Source: Algiphilus sp022763315 (lineage in GTDB: Bacteria; Pseudomonadota; Gammaproteobacteria; Nevskiales; Nevskiaceae). From it: 64,000 nucleotides of DNA. This document shows, in pieces, positions 52,557 to 60,020 of the stretch. The notes below the pieces were generated by a model. That model did no database searches, was not told the origin of the DNA, and worked only from the letters and a program-made list of their open reading frames with translations. Each line of letters begins with the position of its first letter. Position 1 is the stretch's first letter. The stretch lies in the NCBI RefSeq assembly GCF_965249985.1, contig NZ_OZ252280.1; one strand, written 5' to 3'. A program made the translations under genes and the position numbers.

Positions 52557-53381
52557 ATGAAACTTCAAGATAAAGTGGCCATCGTCAGCGGCTCGGGCCG
52601 CGGCATCGGCCGGGAAATCGCCCTCAAGCTCGCCGCCGAAGGCGCGAGCGTGGTGGTCAATGATCTCGATGCTGCCCCGGCGGAGGAAACGGTCGCGGCG
52701 ATCGAAGCCGCCGGCGGCAAGGCCGTGGCCTGCATCGGCAGCGTGACGGAAGACGGTTTTGCCGAGCGCTTCGTCAACACGGCGATCGAGCACCTCGGCG
52801 GCCTGGACATCATCGTCAATAACGCCGGCTACACCTGGGACAATGTCATCCACAAGATGACCGATGAGCAGTGGCACGCCATTATGGACGTGCACGTGAC
52901 TGCGCCGTTCCAGATCCTTCGTGCCGCCTCCGAGTACTTCCGCGTGCAGGCCAAGAAAGAAGCCAACGAAGGGCGCGAGGTATTTCGCAAGGTCGTCAAC
53001 ATCTCCTCGCTTGCCGGTACCGGCGGCAATGCCGGACAGGCCAACTACTCGGCCGGCAAGGCGGCGGTGATGGGCCTGACCAAGGCCATGGCCAAGGAAT
53101 GGGGGCGCTATAACGTCAACGTCAACTGCGTGGCCTTTGGCCTGATCAAGACGCGGCTCACCGAGGCTGCCGCCGGCTCGGATGCAAGCATCGACGTCGA
53201 AGGCCGCAAGATCAAGGTCGGCGTCAACCCCGATCTGCTCAAGACCATGGAGGCCATGGTGCCGCTGGGTCGCGCCGGCTCGCCGGCCGAGGCTGCCGGG
53301 GCCGTCTACCTGTTCTGCATTCCGGAATCGAACTACGTCAGTGGCCAGACGCTGCTTTGCGGTGGCGGCTTCTCGATGTGA
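52557..53381 (+). CDS. SDR 3-hydroxyacyl-CoA dehydrogenase-like protein
   Basis: A 274-residue SDR with the NAD motif SGSGRGIGREIA, NNAGYT, NISSLAG and the catalytic YSAGKAAVMGLTKAMA (YxxxK). It resembles the dehydrogenase domain of the 17-beta-hydroxysteroid dehydrogenase type 4 or FabG group, consistent with oxidation of the hydroxyacyl-CoA made by the MaoC pair. The ATG at 52557 has AGAGGAG upstream; the frame extends further but is not conserved. Next step in the operon would be the SCP-x thiolase. Confidence 0.92.
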   Translation: MKLQDKVAIVSGSGRGIGREIALKLAAEGASVVVNDLDAAPAEETVAAIEAAGGKAVACIGSVTEDGFAERFVNTAIEHLGGLDIIVNNAGYTWDNVIHKMTDEQWHAIMDVHVTAPFQILRAASEYFRVQAKKEANEGREVFRKVVNISSLAGTGGNAGQANYSAGKAAVMGLTKAMAKEWGRYNVNVNCVAFGLIKTRLTEAAAGSDASIDVEGRKIKVGVNPDLLKTMEAMVPLGRAGSPAEAAGAVYLFCIPESNYVSGQTLLCGGGFSM

Positions 53382-53395
53382 GGGGGACGGCCGCC

Positions 53396-54547
53396 ATGAC
53401 ATCGGATCAATCACCCTGGATGGACGAAGAGCTCTCGTTGTTCCGCGACAACGTTCGTAAGTTCATGACCAGGGAAATCACGCCCTTCGAGGAACAGTGG
53501 GACGCGCAGCAGTACGTCGACCGCGCGTTGTGGACCAGGGCCGGTGCCGCCGGCCTGCTGTGCACCGACGTGCCGGAAGAATACGGCGGCGCGGGAGGAA
53601 CCTTCGCCCATGAGGCCGTGATCCTCCAGGAGCAAGCGCGTGCCGGCAATACCAGCTGGGCCAAGGGCGTCCATGAGATCGTCAGCCACTACATCGTCGG
53701 CTGCGGGACGCCCGAGCAGAAGCGGCGCTGGCTGCCCAGGCTCGCCTCCGGCGAGTGGGTGGGGGCCATCGCCATGACCGAGCCGGGCACCGGCTCGGAT
53801 CTGCAGGCAGTGCAAACGCGCGCCGAACGCCAGGGCAAGAACTACGTGGTCAACGGCGCGAAAACCTTTATCTCCAACGGCCATCACTGCGGCCTGCTGG
53901 TCATCGTCTGCAAGACCAATCCGGTCGAGGGCGCCAGGGGCGTCTCGCTGCTGGTGGTCGAACAGCCGGCCGAGCAGCCCGGCTTCCGCCGCGGCCGGCT
54001 GCTGCACAAGATCGGCCAGAAAGGCCAGGACACCGCCGAGCTGTTCTTCGATGATCTGAAGGTTCCGGCCGAAAACCTGCTTGGCGGCCAGGAGGGCCAG
54101 GGGTTCTACCAACTGATGAAACAGCTGCCGCGTGAGCGTCTGATCATCGCCGTCGGTGCCATCACCGCCGCCGAGGCGGCCCTGGAGCACACCCTCGCGT
54201 ATGTGCGCGAGCGCAAGGCCTTCGGCAAGCGACTGCTCGATTTCCAGAACACGCGCTTCCGGCTCGCTGAGCGGCACACCGAGGTGACCCTCGGTCAGGT
54301 GTTTATCGACCGCTGCATCCAGTGTCTGATTGATGATCGGCTCGACGCGGAGACGGCCTCGATGGCGAAATGGTGGTGCACCCAGAAGCAGTGCGAAATC
54401 GTCGACGAGTGCCTGCAGTTCTTCGGTGGCTACGGTTACATGCTCGAGTACCCCATCGCGCGCTTTTACGCCGACGCCCGCGTGCAAAAGATCTACGGCG
54501 GCACCAACGAAATCATGAAGGAGCTGATTGCGCGGGGACTGGAATGA
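53396..54547 (+). CDS. Acyl-CoA dehydrogenase, second copy
   Basis: A 383-residue acyl-CoA dehydrogenase with GAIAMTEPGTGSDLQAVQT for FAD and substrate, YVRERKAFGKRLLDFQNTRF, QFFGGYGYMLEYPIARFYADARVQ and the terminal KIYGGTNEIMKELIA. The glycine in YGGT replaces the catalytic glutamate of short-chain enzymes, and the base is probably the glutamate in RERLIIAVGAI, as in long-chain/isovaleryl types. It is distinct from the dehydrogenase at 48243, so the two may act on different chain lengths or form a heteromer. Confidence 0.94.
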   Translation: MTSDQSPWMDEELSLFRDNVRKFMTREITPFEEQWDAQQYVDRALWTRAGAAGLLCTDVPEEYGGAGGTFAHEAVILQEQARAGNTSWAKGVHEIVSHYIVGCGTPEQKRRWLPRLASGEWVGAIAMTEPGTGSDLQAVQTRAERQGKNYVVNGAKTFISNGHHCGLLVIVCKTNPVEGARGVSLLVVEQPAEQPGFRRGRLLHKIGQKGQDTAELFFDDLKVPAENLLGGQEGQGFYQLMKQLPRERLIIAVGAITAAEAALEHTLAYVRERKAFGKRLLDFQNTRFRLAERHTEVTLGQVFIDRCIQCLIDDRLDAETASMAKWWCTQKQCEIVDECLQFFGGYGYMLEYPIARFYADARVQKIYGGTNEIMKELIARGLE

Positions 54548-54727
54548 GCGCTCGCCACTTCTGTTTATGGAGAAACGGGAAGGGGCCTGGGTGCAGTGCG
54601 GCAAACCATGTTGCCGAGTGCCAAGGGGCGTGGTCCATCCCCCGGGAAGGTGATAGCCCGGTGCCGATCATCGTGAAGCTTATGGAAGCGGCCTTTATCA
54701 ACATGAAGACAACAGGAGTGGCAAATC

Positions 54728-56347
54728 GTGATCCTGCACAAACCGGAAATCATTGAGGAATACACCGGCAACCGCTACTGGGGAAACAGCACGTTGCTGG
54801 AACGCTTTGCCGCCAACTGCGTCGCCCATCCCGACCGGGAAGCGGTGGTGGATCCCCCCAACCGCGATGAACTGGTCGGTACGCCAGCACAGCGGCTGAC
54901 CTGGGCCGAGTTCTCCCGGGCCGCGGACGCCACCGCCGCTGAACTGGCAAGCCGGGGCTTCGGCAAGGATGACATACTGGTGGCTCAGCTGCCCAACGTC
55001 TGGGAGCTGGCCATGCTCTATCTGGCCGCGGCAAAGGCCGGCGGCCTGCTTTCCGCGTTGCCCCTGCAATGGCGACGCAAGGATGTGGGCTATGTGAAAG
55101 AAATAACCCGGGCCAGTTTCTATGTCTCTGTGGAAAACTTCCACGGCTTTGATTACCGGGCGCTGGGCCAGGATCTGGGCTTCGAGCACTATATTGGCTT
55201 GGAGGAACTGACCGATATCGCCCTGGCAGAGCCTGGCCGCGTCCCGCAGGTGCCGGTGGATGCCAACGACATATTCACCCTGTGCTGGACCTCGGGCACC
55301 GAGGCAGAGCCCAAGGGCTGCCCCATGAGCCACAACAACTGGGAGTTCATGGTCCGCCTGGTGTTCACCACCTGTGGCCTTCAGAAGGGCGACCGCATTC
55401 TGTGCGTGGCGCCGCTGGTGAATATGACGGCGGTAGGAGTGAACTACCTACCCTGGCTGGCGGCGGCGGGCACCCTGGTGCTGCATCATCCCATTACGCC
55501 GGAGATCCTGCTGCGCCAGCTGACCGAAGAGCGGATCGAGTACACCATTCTGGTACCGGCGATGCTGAACATGATTGCAAAACTGCCCAACGTGGACCAA
55601 CTAGATCTGTCGAGCGTGCGCACGATCACCACCGGTTCGGCGCCGCCCTCGGCCTGGTCCCTGCAGGAATTCAAGCGCCGCTGGGATATCGAGATTGTCA
55701 ATATATGGGGGCAGAACGAAGGGACCTGTTTGGTGGCCGGTCCGGCGGATGTGCCGGATCTGGACAGGCGGGTGGATCATCTGCCCTGGTGGGGCAAGGA
55801 AGGCGTCGAATGGCCCTCCGGTATCCGTGGTATCGAAGTGAAGGTCCTCGGTGACGGGGATGAGGAAATCACCGAACCCGGTGGCATTGGTGAGCTGTGC
55901 TATCGCAGCCCGGGGGTGTTTGCCGGCTACTTCCAGCGGCCGGATATTAGCGAGCGGTCCTTCACAGCGGATGGCTTCTTCCGCACCGGTGACCTGTTCA
56001 TCGTCCAGGATGACAAGCACCTGGGCTTCTATGATCGCAAGAAAGACATGGTGATTCGGGGTGGTTTCAACATCTCTAGCGTGGAGGTGGAGAACGCGGT
56101 GCTGGGTTTTGCCAAGGTGAAGGACGTGGCCGTGATACCTCAGCCGGACGACATCATGGGAGAGCGGGTCTGTGTCTGTGTGGTGCCAGCCGATGCAGAC
56201 AACCCTCCGGCCCTGGAGGAAATCAACGACTACCTGAAGAAGCAGGGGATGAGTGTCTACAAGCTGCCGGAGAAGTTGAAATTGGTTGAGGCGGTGCCCC
56301 GCAATCCGGTGGGCAAGATACTGAAAAAGGAATTGCGGGGCCTGTAA
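54728..56347 (+). CDS. AMP-forming acyl-CoA synthetase
   Basis: A 539-residue adenylate-forming ligase that activates a carboxylic acid to its CoA thioester. The ATP-binding motif is CWTSGTEAEPKGCPMSHNNW, the A5 motif is WGQNEGTCLV, the A7 region has YFQRPDISERSFTADGFFRTGD, and the A10 lysine is in PRNPVGKILKKELRGL. It starts with GTG after AGGAGTG. A 180-bp gap separates it from the dehydrogenase gene, so it may have its own promoter. It would feed the fatty acid made by CYP153, alcohol and aldehyde dehydrogenases into beta-oxidation. Confidence 0.93.
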   Translation: MILHKPEIIEEYTGNRYWGNSTLLERFAANCVAHPDREAVVDPPNRDELVGTPAQRLTWAEFSRAADATAAELASRGFGKDDILVAQLPNVWELAMLYLAAAKAGGLLSALPLQWRRKDVGYVKEITRASFYVSVENFHGFDYRALGQDLGFEHYIGLEELTDIALAEPGRVPQVPVDANDIFTLCWTSGTEAEPKGCPMSHNNWEFMVRLVFTTCGLQKGDRILCVAPLVNMTAVGVNYLPWLAAAGTLVLHHPITPEILLRQLTEERIEYTILVPAMLNMIAKLPNVDQLDLSSVRTITTGSAPPSAWSLQEFKRRWDIEIVNIWGQNEGTCLVAGPADVPDLDRRVDHLPWWGKEGVEWPSGIRGIEVKVLGDGDEEITEPGGIGELCYRSPGVFAGYFQRPDISERSFTADGFFRTGDLFIVQDDKHLGFYDRKKDMVIRGGFNISSVEVENAVLGFAKVKDVAVIPQPDDIMGERVCVCVVPADADNPPALEEINDYLKKQGMSVYKLPEKLKLVEAVPRNPVGKILKKELRGL

Positions 56348-56394
56348 AGAAAAAGGCCCGCGCCTTGCGCTTTGTCGATCGCCCCCCCCCCGAA

Positions 56395-56905
56395 ATTCAG
56401 GACACTCCCCACGTTGTTCGGCCTCGGTATGCTTTTGCTCGACGCTGAACTTGCCATTGCTATAGCGCGCCCAATCCAACGCCCAGCCCTCGCGCACCAA
56501 CCAACGGCTAATGCTCTCGTCCTGTCGAAAGCACTCGGCAATCCAGCGACCATACCGGTCCTTGTTGGTCGTTTCGCAACGAACGGTTTTTCCGCCAATC
56601 CAATGGTCCAGCGCTTAACTCGCGGCCTGACCACACCGCCACTTCTCCCCATTACGGCGACAGACTTGTCCCCCCTCCGGCGCATCTATGCCACCGAAGC
56701 AGATGCGCTCCCCGTGAATCTCGATTGTGTCGCCGTCGATGACGGAAGCCACGCCTGTCAACGCGCTTTCAGCCGACGAGCATCCCAATACGAGCGATCC
56801 CGCCAGCGCCATCGCGATCTGAAGGTGGGATTTTTCTGGGACAGTGGGGTAAGCATGCGTGTCGATCTTGGCTTTAGCGCAGTCAGGACCACGTTGGCCG
56901 CTCAA
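56395..56905 (-). pseudogene. Broken SNase-like (thermonuclease) gene
   Basis: A staphylococcal-nuclease-fold protein: GVASVIDGDTIEIHGERICFGGIDAPEG and, further on, TTNKDRYGRWIAECF with the catalytic arginine, then REGWALDWARYS. A TAA at 56615-56617 interrupts the frame directly after CGQAAS, replacing what is normally a glutamine codon (CAA). The 3' end is lost: the frame leaves the family at EAEQRG and runs through a C/G homopolymer near 56383. A hydrophobic N-terminus with LVLGC suggests it was secreted or a lipoprotein. Confidence 0.8.
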
Positions 56906-56995
56906 TCAATGGCGTGGGACGAGAGAAACCGGCTCGCGGACACAACAAACTCAGGTGACCTACCTGGCGAACGCCTCGGAAGAACGGCGCAGACC

Positions 56996-57463
56996 TCAAG
57001 GCGCGGATCCAAAGCGTAGTCGGCCGATTAATTGCTCCACGGCTTCGAGACCCGCTCTGTTTGTCACAGCGACGGTCAAAGGGGGCAACCCACGGAGCAT
57101 CATGTGCGGCTCAGCAAGGAATCTTCGCGCCTTGGAATCGTCTTTGTAGACCCCTTGAGCCTGGATCCAAACTTGCGCCAAGCGCACAACCTTTTCACTG
57201 ATTAATGGGCTCAAGAGACCCCGTCCCCTGCGCGCTCGAATCAGGGTTGACCGCGACGCAATAGGCCTCAGATGCTCAACATTTCCTCCCAGAACATTCT
57301 GATGGACGCGCACAAGCGAGTCGCCCGGCAAGCCTTGCCGCATGCGCTCAGAAAGCCATATTTTGGAGTAGCCTTCACGCCCATGGTGCAACCCGAGGAT
57401 CGCAGCGATCAACTTGATGTCGTACTGTGTTCTCACGCCTTGCTTCAGGTAGTCGCGTTGCAA
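56996..57463 (-). CDS. MbcA/ParS/Xre-type antitoxin, copy 1
   Basis: A 155-residue protein related to the two copies nearby: GYSKIWLSERMRQGLP as an N-terminal helix-turn-helix-like region and ARRFLAEPHMMLRGLPPLTVAVTNRAGLEAVEQLIGRL as the C-terminal toxin-binding MbcA/ParS/Xre (DUF2384) domain. Such proteins usually neutralise RES-domain NAD-degrading toxins. No RES gene is seen beside it. It is intact. Confidence 0.75.
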   Translation of the reverse strand: MQRDYLKQGVRTQYDIKLIAAILGLHHGREGYSKIWLSERMRQGLPGDSLVRVHQNVLGGNVEHLRPIASRSTLIRARRGRGLLSPLISEKVVRLAQVWIQAQGVYKDDSKARRFLAEPHMMLRGLPPLTVAVTNRAGLEAVEQLIGRLRFGSAP

Positions 57464-57595
57464 GGTTAGCGCCCTTGCCGGGGAGACGCTAGATCACTCT
57501 CCGACGGGCAATGATGCCGTTTGGCAACCGCCGCGAGTCGCCCAACAGTGTTCAAGTAGGGGTTCGGTACCTAAGCTGACCAAGGAGCAGAACTT

Positions 57596-57811
57596 ATGAA
57601 CCAACGAAGTTCTTCCCAAGACAAGAGCCGCCGCGCCAGCGTTCAGGATGGCAAGGAGTCCGATGACTACGATCGCGTCCATGAGAAGTTGAACAGCCCA
57701 CGCGGCCGACAAGCGCTAGCTGCGCTCAGTGACATCACAGTTGAGGATCTGCGAAAGAGTTTCCGGCCTGGCAAGACGGAGACCGGCCCGCGCGATCGAT
57801 CATTCACCTGA
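57596..57811 (+). CDS. Hypothetical small polar protein
   Basis: A 71-residue protein, strongly charged, with DRVHEKLNSPRGRQALAAL and DITVEDLRKSFRPGK. AAGGAG lies about 12 bp before the ATG. No family recognised; the size and charge would suit an antitoxin or small regulator. Confidence 0.5.
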   Translation: MNQRSSSQDKSRRASVQDGKESDDYDRVHEKLNSPRGRQALAALSDITVEDLRKSFRPGKTETGPRDRSFT

Positions 57812-58167
57812 CTTGAACAATCGCCGTACTCGGCTGGTGGCTTGTGCACAGCCCAGGAGCACCGGGCTTCGCACCTCTGGTCATCATTAATAAAGTCTGT
57901 CCGCTTCGCCCTTATAACTCGTTGATATTACGCGACACGGACACCTAAAGCGCGCAACCAAGGTCTTTCCATAAGTTTCAGTATGTAAATCATAGACTTG
58001 CCGTAGCGGCTGTTGAGACGCTGACTGCTGCGGTCTCTTCGGGTTCCGACAAGTCTCCCGCTGGGCATCAAACCTAATTCTGGCCACGCGCTGAAACCTT
58101 GTTTTGGCCACTAGGTGTGCGCCAATCCTCTCGTCCGAATAGGCACGCTAGCATCAGATGCGACAAA
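57812..58167. other. Intergenic region with no recognisable gene
   Basis: About 355 bp, locally AT-richer near 57885-57980. I see no intact gene, transposon end or clear hairpin. It precedes an antitoxin fragment and is probably decayed cargo. Confidence 0.45.
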
Positions 58168-58303
58168 TCACACGGGAATGTTGTGCTTGAGTCCCCCGAG
58201 CATATCCTGCACAGCGCGGGCGCCGACGTCATTCACCGAGGCCACAGCAACGGGTGTCTTGCCTCGAAGTATCGTGTGCGGCTCGGTGAGATAACGCCAA
58301 GCA
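58168..58303 (-). pseudogene. MbcA/ParS/Xre-type antitoxin fragment, copy 2
   Basis: The minus strand encodes AWRYLTEPHTILRGKTP, VAVASVNDVGARAVQDMLGGLKHN and a stop, closely matching the C-terminal domain of the protein at 59230-59712. The N-terminal part is missing, so only the toxin-binding end remains. It shows duplication and decay of this antitoxin family within the element. Confidence 0.75.
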
Positions 58304-58532
58304 GGAGGTCCTGGCTATCGGCGCGCTTGCATGGTTAGCGCCTTCCTTTGGCGTTGGTGGGAAAGCTGCAACACCGAGGGCCCGACCCCGAACCCGCGGC
58401 AAGCTGTCTCTGCTGCGCGTTCGCGGGCGATAGACGTCGTCTGACTTCAGCTGGACCAAGAGTTTCTTCTTCGAATAGGAGACCTCTCATTTGCACTGCG
58501 GGCCGAGCTTACGTGGCGCCCCTTACAGACGA

Positions 58533-58925
58533 CTAGCTGTGTACGACGCTGTCGAGATTCCGGCGGACATACGCTAGGCCATCTACACCTTCATCGAGCA
58601 TGTACTGTAGCGCCGACTTGCCCGCAAGCTGGCCGCGATTGTGAGGCCGTTGGATCCAGCCGTTCGCCTGCTCCGGATCACTGAACAACGTATGCAGGGC
58701 CTTGTAGATACCTAGCAGATAACTGAGGCGAGTCACCATCGTCTGCAAAGCCTCGTCACTGTAGCTCTGGAACCGTGGGCCATCACGTCGCCATCTCGCC
58801 ACTTCGGCCGTGTCGGCGGCCAGAAGCTGAGCGAGCTGCTCATCGGAGACCGACCACTGGGCGGCGATCCCCAAGACCGCTCGAATACTGACCTCCAGAT
58901 GCTTTGGCCCAATGTCCTTATTCAT
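58533..58925 (-). CDS. MbcA/ParS/Xre-type antitoxin, divergent member
   Basis: A 130-residue protein of the Xre/MbcA/ParS antitoxin family in its more usual form: LLAADTAEVARWRRDG as helix-turn-helix, then NGWIQRPHNRGQLAGKSALQYMLDEGVDGLAYVRRNLDSV, the conserved tail with the P-x-x-x-x-x-L-x-G-x-S-A pattern. Its normal partner would be a RES toxin immediately downstream on the same strand; the 350 bp there holds only the fragment at 58168-58303. Orphan antitoxin. Confidence 0.75.
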   Translation of the reverse strand: MNKDIGPKHLEVSIRAVLGIAAQWSVSDEQLAQLLAADTAEVARWRRDGPRFQSYSDEALQTMVTRLSYLLGIYKALHTLFSDPEQANGWIQRPHNRGQLAGKSALQYMLDEGVDGLAYVRRNLDSVVHS

Positions 58926-59229
58926 TGCTTACACCCGCGCTGTAAGCGCACCTCTGAGACGTGTATCCCCAGCAACGCACTACGTCCGACATGATGGACG
59001 TATGGGTAGGCATGTCTTAGATGGCCATTCTGATCCAGAATACTTTCGTTCCAAAGAATATTGGGCGCTCCCAGGCTCTGTCGAGACCCCAGAGGCAGTG
59101 GGCAGTTCTGCAGACTCGTGAGCACCCACCTCCGGACGCTCGCCTGGCGAGTTTCATGCTCCCGATCCAGCGCCGACTTCTTGTTTGTTGCGATCTTGGC
59201 GGGGTAGAGGTCGTTGCCGCGTGGAGGAA
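58926..59229. other. Divergent intergenic region between two antitoxin genes
   Basis: About 300 bp between oppositely transcribed antitoxin genes. No toxin gene, hairpin or transposon end is apparent. Confidence 0.4.
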
Positions 59230-59712
59230 ATGAGCCCACCATCGACTTTATTGCGTCTGGACGAGGCCATGGGACCACAAGCAAGCGTGAAGGAGCTTGT
59301 AGACCTGCTGGGGTTGAAAGATGGGGAAGCCCACGGCTACTCCAAAATTTGGCTCTCGGAGCAGATTCAAGACGGCCTTCCATTTACCGCCTTCGAACGA
59401 ATTAACACCTTGGTTTTCGCCGGCCAACAGGACCTGGCTCGGTTGGTCATCTCGCCGGCGACAAGAAAGCGCCGCCGCAAAGACAAAAAGGGCCTTAGTG
59501 CAAAGAGCAGTCAGCAACTGGAACGCATTGCGCGCGTCTGGATCATGGCTATAGACATCTATAAGGATGAACTTATGGCTAGGCGCTATCTCACCGAGCC
59601 GCACATGATGCTTCGAGGCAAGAGACCCGTTGCTTTGGCTTCGACGAATGATGGCGGCGCCCGCGCTGTGCAGGATATGCTTGGGAGGCTCAAGTACAGC
59701 GTTGCTTTGTGA
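59230..59712 (+). CDS. MbcA/ParS/Xre-type antitoxin, copy 3
   Basis: A 160-residue protein with a helical N-terminus (HGYSKIWLSEQIQDGLPFTA) and the toxin-binding MbcA/ParS/Xre domain at its end (MARRYLTEPHMMLRGKRPV, then a DGGARAVQDMLGRL helix). It shares GYSKIWLSE and EPHMMLRG with the gene at 56996-57463 and most of its C-terminus with the fragment at 58168-58303. I chose the ATG giving MSPPSTLLRLDEAM. No RES toxin neighbour. Confidence 0.75.
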   Translation: MSPPSTLLRLDEAMGPQASVKELVDLLGLKDGEAHGYSKIWLSEQIQDGLPFTAFERINTLVFAGQQDLARLVISPATRKRRRKDKKGLSAKSSQQLERIARVWIMAIDIYKDELMARRYLTEPHMMLRGKRPVALASTNDGGARAVQDMLGRLKYSVAL

Positions 59713-60020
59713 CTAGTCGTACCTTATGAAGGCTTACATATACGCACGATAGGAGTGGCGCATATCTAGTCGCCAGAACCAGCTTTCATGCCCAGAGAGT
59801 GCCGACCGGACAGAATATGGTTCGGAGTCGCGGACAAACTATGGTTCGATGCACAGTTGCGCCGATTCTGGACAGACTTCATTACAGATAGACACGCCTA
59901 ATTAATAAACAACCCCTCCCGGGATCCGGGGCACGGCGCTATTATCGCGCTTTATTGGGCCTCGCGATAATTATCGGAGTTGGCAATAAAGCACAATAAA
60001 ACTCAGTCCATCATCACTCG
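59713..60020. other. Region downstream of tnsE with a perfect inverted repeat
   Basis: About 310 bp. ATTATCGCG at 59941-59949 and its complement at 59963-59971 form a 9-bp stem with a 13-nt loop. There is no T-run, so it is not a typical terminator. AT-rich flanks include CAATAAAGCACAATAAA. It may be a site used in cargo exchange or a weak terminator for tnsE. Confidence 0.4.

Noticed and set aside
53411..54604. Long minus-strand frame opposite the second acyl-CoA dehydrogenase
   Set aside because: Antisense shadow without family resemblance.
59941..59971. dif/Xer-type recombination site
   Set aside because: The inverted arms resemble an attachment site, but they do not match a dif consensus I know.
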